Positions 1 through 7,657 of a DNA stretch of 64,000 nucleotides are shown in pieces. The DNA lies in the NCBI GenBank assembly GCA_021851785.1, contig JAJZBV010000001.1, positions 62,001 through 126,000 of the forward strand, in the 5' to 3' direction. Under the pieces are notes generated by a model, which worked only from the letters and a program-made list of their open reading frames with translations, ran no database searches and had not been told where the DNA came from. Position 1 is the stretch's first letter. Each line of letters starts with the position of its first letter. The DNA comes from Pseudomonadota bacterium (GTDB taxonomy: Bacteria > Pseudomonadota > Alphaproteobacteria > Acetobacterales > Acetobacteraceae). Position numbers and translations under genes: made by a program.

Positions 1-158
1 AGACATTCATAAAGCTCGGCCGGATCGTTGTCGTTACAATAGAGATAAATATGCTCGAAGCCGATGGCGCGGTGATAGGCGATCCATTCGGAAATGTTTT
101 TCGTCTCCCACCGCGCGCAGGCGGCGATCGAAAATTTGTATTTCGGCGCAAGGTCCAC
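1..158 (-). CDS. Glycosyltransferase family 2/92-like protein, N-terminal fragment cut by the window edge
   Basis: The frame opens with GTG at 158, preceded by a good ribosome-binding site (AAAGGGAG, 7 bases upstream), and runs off the left edge with about 52 codons visible. The peptide contains ISEWIAYHRAIGFEHIYLY followed by CNDNDP. This is the typical beginning of bacterial glycosyltransferases of the DUF23/GT92 and Glyco_tranf_2_4 type, where the NDN segment starts the nucleotide-sugar site. An in-frame stop lies upstream, so the start is well bounded. Acceptor and sugar cannot be guessed from this fragment. Confidence 0.6.
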   Translation of the reverse strand, partial: MDLAPKYKFSIAACARWETKNISEWIAYHRAIGFEHIYLYCNDNDPAELYEC

Positions 159-349
159 AGGAACGCTCCCTTTCCACCCATTGGCGCAAGGCGCGAGGCG
201 TGACGAAAGCGGCTTTCGGCTCCCTCAGGGCGACATCGGCGGCCCGCCGGACACTCATCGCAAGAGCGTGAGGCTGCCGCATAATTGTCGGCAATACAAG
301 CAGAAGCGAGGCACGCGGCAGACTTGCCGCTTGCCCCGCGGGCATGCTA

Positions 350-370
350 ATATACCTTATACCGGTATAT
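350..370. promoter_or_regulatory. Probable CsoR operator palindrome
   Basis: The inverted repeat ATATACC-N7-GGTATAT contains the perfect 12-bp palindrome TATACCGGTATA (358-369). It sits 15 bases upstream of the start of the CsoR-type gene. Known CsoR operators are pseudo-palindromes with TACC/GGTA half-sites, so autoregulation is likely. This is inferred from position and symmetry. Confidence 0.6.
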
Positions 371-384
371 GATCGAGGACCATC

Positions 385-660
385 ATGCATGATGACACCA
401 AGGCCGGGGTGCAGGCGCGCCTCAACCGCATCGCCGGCCAGATCAGCGGTTTGCAGCGGATGGTGGCGGGCGATCGCTACTGCATCGACGTGCTGACGCA
501 GATCGCCGCCGTGCGCGCGGCGCTGCACAAGGTCGAGGAACAGATCCTGCTCGATCATGTCGAACACTGCGTCGCCGATGCCTTCGCCTCCGGGGGGGTC
601 GCGGAACAGCGGCGCAAGGTGGAGGAGCTGGTCTCGACGGTCGGCCGCATGACGCGCTAG
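385..660 (+). CDS. csoR: CsoR-type metal-sensing transcriptional repressor
   Basis: The 91-residue all-helical protein belongs to the CsoR/RcnR (DUF156) family, which represses metal-efflux or sulfur/formaldehyde genes until its ligand binds. Cys33, His58 and Cys62 are present with spacings of 25 and 4, the same as the Cu(I) ligands Cys36/His61/Cys65 of Mycobacterium CsoR, so copper sensing is more likely than nickel, formaldehyde or persulfide sensing. The ATG follows GAGGA, and a palindromic operator lies just upstream. No copper exporter is visible beside it. The next gene is a fluoride channel behind two hairpins, so the regulated target may be the repressor itself or lie elsewhere. Confidence 0.8.
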   Translation: MHDDTKAGVQARLNRIAGQISGLQRMVAGDRYCIDVLTQIAAVRAALHKVEEQILLDHVEHCVADAFASGGVAEQRRKVEELVSTVGRMTR

Positions 661-675
661 TGTCCCGTTTCAGAA

Positions 676-764
676 AAGAGCATGCCTGGTTCAAATAGAG
701 CCAGACATGCTCTTCTAAGTTATTGTTTGAGAGCGTGATCAACGTCTCCGACGATCACGCTCTC
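676..764. repeat. Two consecutive long hairpins between csoR and crcB
   Basis: The first hairpin has 14-base arms (676-689 with 701-714) containing AAGAGCATG/CATGCTCTT and one mismatch. The second has perfect 12-base arms GAGAGCGTGATC/GATCACGCTCTC (729-740 with 753-764) around a 12-base loop. They may terminate csoR transcription or be mobile palindromic repeats. Neither is followed by a clear T tract. The conserved core of a crcB fluoride riboswitch is not evident. Confidence 0.55.
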
Positions 765-802
765 GCGCGGCGTGCCGCGACGCCGGTTGGGAAAGAGGGA
801 AG

Positions 803-1189
803 ATGGCGGGAATTCCATGGACTTATGTCGCGATCGCGGTGGGCGGGACGTTCGGCTGCTGGGCGCGCTATGCGATGACGGTGCTGATCCAGGGGGCCTG
901 GGGCACGGAATTTCCCTACGCGACACTGAGCATCAACCTGATCGGCAGTTTTCTGATGGGATTCCTGTTCGTCGCGACACTGGAGCGGATCACCATCGCG
1001 CCGGAATGGCGCACCGGCATCCTCACCGGCGTTCTCGGCGGCTTCACCACCTTCTCGACCTTCGAGATGGAGGCGTTGCAGCTCGTCGAGCGCGGCGAAA
1101 TGCTGAGAATGGGGCTTTACATCCTGTTGTCGGTCGGCCTTGGTTTTCTTGGCGCCTTTGTCGGCGTTTATCTTGCCAGGAATCTGTAG
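803..1189 (+). CDS. crcB: Fluoride ion exporter CrcB/Fluc
   Basis: This 128-residue inner-membrane protein has four hydrophobic segments and the family signature GGFTTFSTF near residue 75. An Asn in the first half (ATLSINLIGSF) matches the conserved pore Asn. Fluc proteins form dual-topology dimers that let toxic fluoride leave the cytoplasm. The start follows AGAGGGAAG. The stop is 10 bases before the DUF190 gene, a common pairing that suggests a two-gene operon. Confidence 0.92.
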   Translation: MAGIPWTYVAIAVGGTFGCWARYAMTVLIQGAWGTEFPYATLSINLIGSFLMGFLFVATLERITIAPEWRTGILTGVLGGFTTFSTFEMEALQLVERGEMLRMGLYILLSVGLGFLGAFVGVYLARNL

Positions 1190-1199
1190 GAGGCGCGCG

Positions 1200-1520
1200 G
1201 TGGGGGACGAAGTATGGGTGGCGCGGGTCTATATCAGCGAGAAGGACCACGGCAGGCGGCGTTCGCTGCTCAAGGAAATGCTCGCGATCCTGCATGACGA
1301 GGTCAAGCTGCCCGGCGTCATCGTGTTTCGTGGCATCGCCGGGTTCGGCGCGAGCGGCGAGGTGCATGCCGCCGACATGTTGCGCCTGACCGTCGATTTG
1401 CCCGAGGTGATCGAGTTCTTCGACGCCCCCGACGCGGTCGCGGCGGCGATCGCCCGTTTGGCACCCATGGTCCCGCCCGGCCACATCATCCACTGGCCCG
1501 CGACCCGGCACGGGCAGTGA
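1200..1520 (+). CDS. DUF190 family protein, crcB partner
   Basis: I place the start at GTG 1200 because a perfect AGGAGG lies 6 bases upstream, giving a 106-residue protein. A longer frame would run back into crcB. The sequence (VWVARVYISEKDHGRRRSLL, then VIVFRGIAGFGASGEVH) is typical of DUF190, small PII-like soluble proteins often encoded next to crcB. The function is unproven; a regulatory role toward the fluoride channel is inference from co-occurrence. Its stop overlaps the next start (GTGA). Confidence 0.8.
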   Translation: MGDEVWVARVYISEKDHGRRRSLLKEMLAILHDEVKLPGVIVFRGIAGFGASGEVHAADMLRLTVDLPEVIEFFDAPDAVAAAIARLAPMVPPGHIIHWPATRHGQ

Positions 1521-3049
1521 GGGGCCGCGGCGCGTTGCCTCCGCGCGCCGCCATGGCTCCGCTGCCGGCGGCGCTGTGGCTCATTCTCGCGACCCTGCTG
1601 CTCCGTCTCGCCCTCGGCTGGGCGCTCGGGCTCGGTATCGATGAGAGCTACATGGTCGCCGCCGGGCGGGAATGGCGGCTCGGCTATTTCGATCACCCGC
1701 CGCTCGCCTGGTGGCTCACCTGGGGGGCGGAGCAGGTGTTTGGCGCCGGCGCGAGCCCGGTCTTGCTCCGCCTGCCGTTCATTCTTCTGTTCGCGGTTTC
1801 GACCTGGCTTCTGATCCGGCTCACGACCCGGATTTTCGATGCCCGGGCGGCGTTCTGGGCGGCGGTGCTGTTCAACCTCGCGCCGGTGTTCGGGGTCGCG
1901 AGCGGCGGCTGGGTGCTGCCCGATGGCCCGCTCGATTGCGCGCTCCTCGCCGCCGCCCTCGCCCTGCTGCGCGCCCTCGAGGAGGGGCGGGCGCGGTGGT
2001 GGCTGGCGAGCGGTGCCGCCGCCGGGCTGGCTCTCGACGCCAAATATTCCGCCGTGCTCACCCTGCTCGGCGCGGCGTTTTTTCTCGCCACCACCGCAGA
2101 AGGGCGGGAAGCGCTCCGGCGCTGGCCGGTTTATGCCGCGCTCGCCCTCGCCCTCCTGGTGTTCAGCCCGGTGCTGCTGTGGAACGCGACCCACGCCTGG
2201 GCCTCGTTCGCGTTCCAGGGTGGGCGGGCGCTCGGCGGCTTCTGGCATCCGCTGGCGCCGCTGCTCGTGCTGGGGGGCGAGGCGCTGTTTCTGCTGCCCT
2301 GGATCTGGCTGCCGCTGATGGTTTGCGCCGTCGGCGCCGCGCGGCGTGGCCCGCGCGAGTGGCGGGGCTGGCTGCTGCTCTCGCTCGCCGCGCCGCCGGT
2401 GATCGTGTTCGCGGTGGTCGCGCTCTGGGCGCGGCAGAAGGTTTTGTTCCACTGGGCGGCGCCGGGCTATCTCTTTCTGCTCCCCCTGCTCGGCCGCGCG
2501 GTCGCGGCGCGGGTGCGGGCGGGCGGGCGGCTGGTCAGGGTCTGGCTCGCGCTTTCGGCGGCGCTGGTGCTGATCGGGCTTACGCTGGTCGGGAGCGAGG
2601 TGCGATTGAACTGGCTGCCGCGCGTCTTTCCCGATTTCGAGCGCGGCGCCGATCCCGATCTTCAGGCGGTCGATTGGACCTCGCTCCGCGAGGATCTCGC
2701 GCAACGCGGCCTGCTCGGCCCGCCGGCACCGGTGATCGCGGTGCTGCGCTGGCAGGATGCGGGCAAGCTCGATTACGCCCTGGCCGGCGCGGCGCGGGTG
2801 ATTTGTCTGGGCCCCGACCCGAGACAATATGGCGTCAATGGCGCGACCACCGCCGCGGCCGGGGCGGATGTGCTGATCGTCGCGCCGGGGATGGATCTGA
2901 CGCAGATCGAGACGCGGCTTGACGGACGGTTCGCGGCGATCACCGCGCTCGATCCGCTGGCGCTGCGCCATGCCGGCCGGGTCGCGGCGATGATCCCGCT
3001 GTTCCGCGGCGGCTTCTATCGGCCCGGTCCCAACGCGGGCGGGAAATAA
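1517..3049 (+). CDS. GT39/ArnT-like polyprenyl-phosphate-sugar membrane glycosyltransferase
   Basis: This 510-residue polytopic membrane protein has about ten hydrophobic segments. The first periplasmic loop carries DESYMVAAGREWRLGYFDHPPLAWWL, here split by the DE and DHPP motifs that define the GT-C/PMT_2 fold of ArnT and protein O-mannosyltransferases; the acidic pair acts at the catalytic centre. Such enzymes move a sugar from an undecaprenyl- or dolichyl-type carrier onto lipid A, glycans or proteins. The GTG start overlaps the DUF190 stop by 4 bases. The acceptor is unknown. Confidence 0.8.
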   Translation: MRGRGALPPRAAMAPLPAALWLILATLLLRLALGWALGLGIDESYMVAAGREWRLGYFDHPPLAWWLTWGAEQVFGAGASPVLLRLPFILLFAVSTWLLIRLTTRIFDARAAFWAAVLFNLAPVFGVASGGWVLPDGPLDCALLAAALALLRALEEGRARWWLASGAAAGLALDAKYSAVLTLLGAAFFLATTAEGREALRRWPVYAALALALLVFSPVLLWNATHAWASFAFQGGRALGGFWHPLAPLLVLGGEALFLLPWIWLPLMVCAVGAARRGPREWRGWLLLSLAAPPVIVFAVVALWARQKVLFHWAAPGYLFLLPLLGRAVAARVRAGGRLVRVWLALSAALVLIGLTLVGSEVRLNWLPRVFPDFERGADPDLQAVDWTSLREDLAQRGLLGPPAPVIAVLRWQDAGKLDYALAGAARVICLGPDPRQYGVNGATTAAAGADVLIVAPGMDLTQIETRLDGRFAAITALDPLALRHAGRVAAMIPLFRGGFYRPGPNAGGK

Positions 3050-3053
3050 AAAG

Positions 3054-3447
3054 CGCCAGACGGTCTGTAAGCCGGGTTCTGTCCGCGCCGAGCGGCGCGA
3101 GACGGCCATTCCTCTGGGACGCAACTCGCGTTGCGCCTCGCGCGACCAACCCGGGCGGCGGGGCGGGAATGCCCCTGGCATGCGGCGTCGCCGCCGATGC
3201 CGGCCGCCCCTATTCGGTCTTGCTCCCGGTGGGGTTTACCCTGCCACCCGCGTTGCCGCGGGCGCGGTGCGCTCTTGCCGCACCCTTTCACCCTTGCCCG
3301 GCGGGCGCGAACGCCGAAGCCGGGCGGTTTCCTTTCTGTGGCACTTTCCCTGGGGTCGCCCCCGCCGGCCGTTAGCCGGCACCGTATTCCCGTGGAGCCC
3401 GGACTTTCCTCCAGCGTTGCCGCCGGCGGCCGTCCGACCGTCTGACC
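3054..3447 (-). ncRNA. rnpB: RNase P RNA, class A
   Basis: On the minus strand the transcript begins with the P1 arm CAGACGGTC (near 3444) and has the universal block GAGGAAAGTCCGGGCTCC soon after. It continues with AGGGTGAAAGG and the tRNA-CCA binding loop GGTAAACCCC, and ends with ACAGAACCCGGCTTACAG followed by GACCGTCTG (3057-3065), which pairs with the 5' arm. The ~390-base length fits bacterial class A. A T-rich run follows the 3' end (CTTTTTATTT on the minus strand) and is a plausible terminator overlapping the end of the convergent GT39 gene. Reading frames inside this region are artefacts. Confidence 0.95.
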
Positions 3448-3548
3448 CGGGGGATGTGCGCGTTTGCCGCCCCGGCGTCAACATTGCGCCGCTCGCGGCA
3501 AAGCCTATTCTCCCGCGCTCCATGGAGAAAGGTCGCCGCTTGACGAAC

Positions 3549-3604
3549 GGGATGCGGGTCCGGGGCCGCCGGCCCCGGCGGGTCGAGGGCAGCGCCCTCG
3601 CCTT
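3549..3604. repeat. GC-rich palindromic intergenic repeat, copy 1
   Basis: A ~55-base unit starting GGGATGCGGG holds two inverted repeats (CCGGGGCCGCCGGCCCCGG and CGAGGGCAGCGCCCTCG). It aligns without gaps to a second copy at 7564-7618. It fills most of the gap between rnpB and the methyltransferase gene. Such elements are usually dispersed genome-wide. Confidence 0.7.
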
Positions 3605-3616
3605 GGTTTTTCTCTC

Positions 3617-4402
3617 ATGACCGAGGCCCCGGTGGTTTTCGACCGCCGCGCCGTGCGCCGCAAGCGCGAGCGGGCGGCCATGCGGGTCGGTTCGGTCGCG
3701 GCGCTATTGGACGATTTCGCGGCGCGGCTGATCGAGCGGCTGGACGATACCACGCGGCGGTTTTCGCGCGCGCTCGATCTCGGCGGACGCGGCGTGGTCG
3801 CGCCGCTCTTGCGGGCGCGCGGGATCGCCGTGGTCGCCGGCGATCTCTCACCCCGGATGGCGGCGCTTTCGGGTGCGCCGTGCCTTGCCCTCGACGAGGA
3901 GTTTCTGCCCTTCGCGCCGGCCAGCTTCGACCTGGTGATCGCGTCGCTCTCCCTGCACGAGGTCAATGATCTCCCCGGCGCCTTGATCCAGATCCGCCGC
4001 GCCTTGGCGCCAGGCGGTCTTTTTCTTGCCAGCCTGCCGCTGCTCGGCACGCTCGGCGAGCTGCGCGCCGCCCTGTTGGACGCGGAAGCCGAGATCAGCG
4101 GCGGCGCCGCGGCGCGCGTCGCACCGTTTCCCGATCTGCGCGACTGCGCCGGGCTTCTCCAGCGCGCCGGGTTCCATTTGCCGGTCGCCGATAGCGAGGA
4201 GATTGCCCTGCTCTACGCCGATCCGCTGGCGCTGCTCCGCGATCTGCGCGCCGCCGGCGAGGGCAATGCGCTCACCGCGCGCCGCCGGCGCATCCCGCCG
4301 CGGGCGCTGTTTCCCGCCGCTCTCGCCGCCTTGCCGCGGAGCGAGGGGCGGGTCAAGGCGACGCTGCGGCTCGCGGTGTTGACCGGCTGGGCCCCGGATT
4401 GA
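3617..4402 (+). CDS. SAM-dependent methyltransferase, NDUFAF5/BioC-like
   Basis: The 261-residue protein has a class I methyltransferase core: ALDLGGRG is motif I near residue 53, and DLVIASLSLHEVNDLPGAL with the following RRALAPGGLFLAS are motifs IV-V. The wording of the second block is characteristic of alphaproteobacterial relatives of NDUFAF5, a mitochondrial complex I assembly factor. The role in bacteria is not established. I chose ATG 3617 because the frame upstream of it is made of the palindromic repeat. The gene is separated from pntAA by 67 bases. Confidence 0.75.
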   Translation: MTEAPVVFDRRAVRRKRERAAMRVGSVAALLDDFAARLIERLDDTTRRFSRALDLGGRGVVAPLLRARGIAVVAGDLSPRMAALSGAPCLALDEEFLPFAPASFDLVIASLSLHEVNDLPGALIQIRRALAPGGLFLASLPLLGTLGELRAALLDAEAEISGGAAARVAPFPDLRDCAGLLQRAGFHLPVADSEEIALLYADPLALLRDLRAAGEGNALTARRRRIPPRALFPAALAALPRSEGRVKATLRLAVLTGWAPD

Positions 4403-4469
4403 CCCTTGCCAGCGTCGCGCGGGCCGCGTATGGCGGCGGGGAGCGTTTCATCGTTGGAGGATCGGTCGG

Positions 4470-5609
4470 ATGCGCCTTGCGGTGTTGAGGGAACGCGACG
4501 CCTTCGAAACTCGCGTGGCGGCAACGCCGGAGACGGTAAAAAAGCTGGTCGGGCTCGGCCTCTCCGTGGTCGTCGAGGCCGGCGCCGGGCATGGCGCCGC
4601 GATTGCCGATGACGAATTCCGCGCCGCCGGCGCCGAGATCGCGACCGATTCCGCAGCAATGCTCGCCGAGGCCGGGATCGTGTTCGCGGTGCAGATGCCG
4701 GATGGCGAAACCCGCGCGCAGATGCGGCGCGGCACCCTCGTGGTCGCGATCGCCAATGCCTTCGCCGATCCCGCCCTGGTGCCGGCGCTGGCGGAAGCGG
4801 GGATCGACGTGGTGGCGATGGAATTGCTGCCGCGCATCACCCGCGCCCAGGCGATGGATGTGCTGTCGAGCCAGGCCAATCTCGCCGGCTACCGCGCCGT
4901 CACCGAGGCCGCGGTGACGTTTCAGCGCGGATTTCCGATGATGATGACGGCCGCCGGCACGGTGCCGCCGGCGCGCGTCTTCGTGATCGGCGCCGGCGTC
5001 GCCGGGTTGCAGGCGATCGCCACCGCCCGCCGGCTCGGCGCCATCGTCTCGGCGACCGATGTCCGCCCCGCCGCCAAGGAGGAGATCAAATCCTTGGGCG
5101 CGAGCTTCGTCGGCGTCGAGGACGAGGAGACCGCCGGCCAGACCGGCGCCTATGCAAGGGAGATGAGCGAGGCATTCCGCCAGAAACAGGCGGCGTTGAT
5201 GGCCGCGACCATCGCCAAGAACGATATCGTCATCTGCACCGCGCTGGTGATGGGGCGCAAGGCGCCGGTGATCGTGACCGCGCCGATGGTGGCGGCGATG
5301 CGGCCGGGAAGCGTGATCGTCGATCTCGCCGCCGATTCGGGCGGCAATTGCGCGCAAACGGTGGCCGGGGAAAGCCATGTCACCGAAAACGGCGTCACCA
5401 TTCTCGGCTGGCGCAACTGGCCGGGGCGCATCGCCGTCGCCGCGAGCCATCTCTACGCCCGCAACCTGCTCACCTTCCTCTCCACCTTCTGGGACAAGGA
5501 GGCGAAGGCGCCGCGGCTTCCCGAGAGCGACGATATCGTCAAAGGCGTGCTGCTGACCCGGGGCGGGGCGGTCGTCCATAGCCAGTTCCAGCCCCCGAAA
5601 GCCGCGTGA
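4470..5609 (+). CDS. pntAA: NAD(P) transhydrogenase subunit alpha part 1 (NAD(H)-binding, domain I)
   Basis: This 379-residue soluble subunit begins MRLAVLRERDAFETRVAATP, the typical transhydrogenase/alanine-dehydrogenase N-terminus. It has a Rossmann motif VIGAGVAGLQAIATARRLG near residue 170 and the mobile-loop region around residues 225-245. It binds NAD(H) and passes hydride to NADP+ bound by PntB, driven by proton influx. Splitting of the alpha subunit into two genes is usual in Rhodospirillum-like alphaproteobacteria. A strong GGAGG precedes the start. It forms one operon with pntAB and pntB. Confidence 0.95.
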   Translation: MRLAVLRERDAFETRVAATPETVKKLVGLGLSVVVEAGAGHGAAIADDEFRAAGAEIATDSAAMLAEAGIVFAVQMPDGETRAQMRRGTLVVAIANAFADPALVPALAEAGIDVVAMELLPRITRAQAMDVLSSQANLAGYRAVTEAAVTFQRGFPMMMTAAGTVPPARVFVIGAGVAGLQAIATARRLGAIVSATDVRPAAKEEIKSLGASFVGVEDEETAGQTGAYAREMSEAFRQKQAALMAATIAKNDIVICTALVMGRKAPVIVTAPMVAAMRPGSVIVDLAADSGGNCAQTVAGESHVTENGVTILGWRNWPGRIAVAASHLYARNLLTFLSTFWDKEAKAPRLPESDDIVKGVLLTRGGAVVHSQFQPPKAA

Positions 5610-5627
5610 GGTCGAGGAAAACCGCCG

Positions 5628-6023
5628 ATGAATCCCCATGAACTGGCCGAAGAGGCCGCCGGGCTCGCGGACCGCGCGAGCGCGCTCGCCGATCACGCCC
5701 GCCAGCTCGCCGAAGCCGTGGCCCCGGCCGCGCATGGCGGCGCGCCGTTCGTCTATCTGCTGACGGTTTTCGTGCTCGCCTGCTTCGTCGGCTATTACGT
5801 GGTGTGGAACGTGACGCCGGCGCTGCACTCGCCGCTGATGGCGGTGACCAACGCCATTTCCTCGGTGATCATCGTCGGCGCCATGCTGGCGACCGGGCTC
5901 GCCGCGACCGGCACCGGTGTCGGCTTCGGCTTCGCCGCCGTGCTGCTCGCCTCGGTGAACATCTTCGGCGGCTTCGTCGTCACCCAACGCATGCTGCAGA
6001 TGTTCCGCAAGAAGACGAAGTGA
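5628..6023 (+). CDS. pntAB: NAD(P) transhydrogenase subunit alpha part 2 (membrane)
   Basis: The 131-residue protein has a charged ~40-residue N-terminal helix and then three or four membrane segments ([20 protein letters not shown], and others to residue 122). It supplies part of the proton-conducting domain II. The conserved [20 protein letters not shown] block is diagnostic. It lies 18 bases after pntAA and 7 bases before pntB. Confidence 0.95.
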   Translation: MNPHELAEEAAGLADRASALADHARQLAEAVAPAAHGGAPFVYLLTVFVLACFVGYYVVWNVTPALHSPLMAVTNAISSVIIVGAMLATGLAATGTGVGFGFAAVLLASVNIFGGFVVTQRMLQMFRKKTK

Positions 6024-6030
6024 GGACGCG

Positions 6031-7440
6031 ATGCCCGAGAGCCTGACCTCGGCGGCCTATCTGCTCGCCGCCGTTCTGTTCATCCTCGCGCTGCGCGGTC
6101 TCTCGCATCCCGATAGTTCCCGGCGCGGCAATCTGTTCGGCATGGTGGGGATGGTCATCGCCATCCTCGCGACCCTCGCCCATGGTTCGATGTCACTCGT
6201 CGGCTACGGGCTGATCGTGCTCGGGCTTGCGATCGGCGGCGGGATCGGGGTGTTCGTCGCGTTGCGCATCAAGATGACGGCGCTGCCGCAACTGGTGGCG
6301 GCGTTTCACTCCCTGGTCGGTCTCGCCGCCGTGTTCGTCGCCGCCTCGGCGCTGGCGGCACCTCAGGCGTTCGGGATCGGCGAACCCGGCGCCATTCATC
6401 TCGAAAGCCTGATCGAGATGTCGATCGGGCTTGCGATCGGCGCCATCACCTTCTCGGGCTCGGTGATCGCGTTCGCGAAATTGCAGGCCCTGATGCGCGG
6501 CGCGCCGATCACCTTCCCCTATCAGCACCAGCTCAATCTCGTGATCGGGATCGCCATCCTGGTTCTCGTCATCGCCTTCGTCGCGACCGGCGGCGTGGCC
6601 ACGCTGTTCTGGCTGATCGCGCTGTTGGCCTTTGCGCTCGGGTTTCTGCTCATCATCCCGATCGGCGGCGCCGACATGCCGGTGATCGTCTCGATGCTGA
6701 ACTCCTATTCCGGCTGGGCGGCGTCGGGCATCGGCTTCACCATCCAGAACCTCGCTTTGATCATTACCGGCGCTCTCGTCGGCTCGTCCGGCGCCATTCT
6801 TTCCTACATCATGTGCAAGGGCATGAACCGCAGCATCATCAACGTGCTGCTGGGCGGCTTCGGCACCGATTCCGGCGCCGCCGGCGCCGCCGGCCCCGGG
6901 GTTGGCGATCGCACCGTCAAAAGCGGCGCCGCCGAGGATGCCGCCTTCATCCTCAAGAACGCCTCCAAGGTGATCATCGTCCCCGGCTATGGCATGGCGG
7001 TCGCGCAGGCGCAGCATGCGCTCCGCGAAATGGCCGACACGCTGAAGGGCGAGGGGGTGGAGGTGAAATACGCGATCCATCCGGTCGCCGGGCGCATGCC
7101 CGGGCACATGAACGTGCTGCTGGCCGAAGCCAATGTCCCTTATGACGAAGTGTTCGAACTCGAACAGATCAACAACGAATTCTCGACCGCCGATGTCGCC
7201 TATGTGATCGGCGCCAACGACGTCACCAACCCGGCGGCGAAAACCGATGCCGCCTCGCCGATCTACGGCATGCCGATCCTGGAAGTGGACAAGGCGAAAA
7301 CCGTGCTGTTCGTCAAGCGCTCGATGGCCTCGGGCTATGCCGGCGTCGAGAACGAGCTGTTCTTCCGCCCCAACACCATGATGCTGTTTGGCGATGCGAA
7401 GAAGATGACCGAGGAAATCGTCCAGGCGCTCAACCACTGA
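6031..7440 (+). CDS. pntB: NAD(P) transhydrogenase subunit beta
   Basis: This 469-residue subunit has an N-terminal half of about nine membrane helices (rest of domain II) and a C-terminal NADP(H)-binding domain III. It carries VIIVPGYGMAVAQAQH and GRMPGHMNVLLAEA, then YVIGANDVTNPAAKTD and GYAGVENELFF, all conserved in the family. With the alpha subunits it couples the proton gradient to NADPH formation. The length is normal and no defects are seen. Confidence 0.96.
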   Translation: MPESLTSAAYLLAAVLFILALRGLSHPDSSRRGNLFGMVGMVIAILATLAHGSMSLVGYGLIVLGLAIGGGIGVFVALRIKMTALPQLVAAFHSLVGLAAVFVAASALAAPQAFGIGEPGAIHLESLIEMSIGLAIGAITFSGSVIAFAKLQALMRGAPITFPYQHQLNLVIGIAILVLVIAFVATGGVATLFWLIALLAFALGFLLIIPIGGADMPVIVSMLNSYSGWAASGIGFTIQNLALIITGALVGSSGAILSYIMCKGMNRSIINVLLGGFGTDSGAAGAAGPGVGDRTVKSGAAEDAAFILKNASKVIIVPGYGMAVAQAQHALREMADTLKGEGVEVKYAIHPVAGRMPGHMNVLLAEANVPYDEVFELEQINNEFSTADVAYVIGANDVTNPAAKTDAASPIYGMPILEVDKAKTVLFVKRSMASGYAGVENELFFRPNTMMLFGDAKKMTEEIVQALNH

Positions 7441-7500
7441 AGCAAAATTTGGGGCCGGTTCACGATCTCCGGAAAACGCGGGGCAGAGCCATCCTTTAGG

Positions 7501-7620
7501 CCAGGGGTTTCACCCCTGGACCCGAGCAAAGGCGGAGCCTTTGCAATCCTTCCCTCGGGATGCGGGATGCGGGGCTGGGGCCGCTGGCCCCAGCTTGTCC
7601 AGGGGCAGCGCCCTGGGATT
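7501..7620. repeat. Composite palindromic intergenic repeat, copy 2 with extra modules
   Basis: Several nested inverted repeats follow one another: CCAGGGGTTTCACCCCTGG (7501-7519), GCAAAGGC/GCCTTTGC (7526-7533 with 7537-7544) inside CCCGAG/CTCGGG (7521-7526 with 7554-7559), and then a unit (7564-7618) collinear with 3549-3604. It lies between pntB and the Tad locus and may also act as a terminator for pntB. Confidence 0.7.
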
Positions 7621-7657
7621 TACACAAAATTAGCAAAAACCAATCTAAAACTCATTT

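Noticed and set aside
661-802. Fluoride riboswitch ahead of crcB
   Set aside because: The conserved GATG/pseudoknot core is not visible. Only two simple hairpins are present.
1229-3181. 650-codon open frame on the minus strand opposite the GT39 gene
   Set aside because: Its product is Arg/Gln/Glu/Pro-rich low-complexity sequence, a typical shadow of a GC-rich plus-strand gene. It also runs into rnpB. No family features.
3131-3620. Short plus- and minus-strand frames between GT39 and the methyltransferase
   Set aside because: They lie in RNase P RNA, whose conserved blocks are unmistakable.
4353-5987. 544-codon minus-strand frame opposite pntAA/pntAB
   Set aside because: It is a His/Gly/Arg/Asp-rich mirror of the transhydrogenase genes, with no start context or domain.
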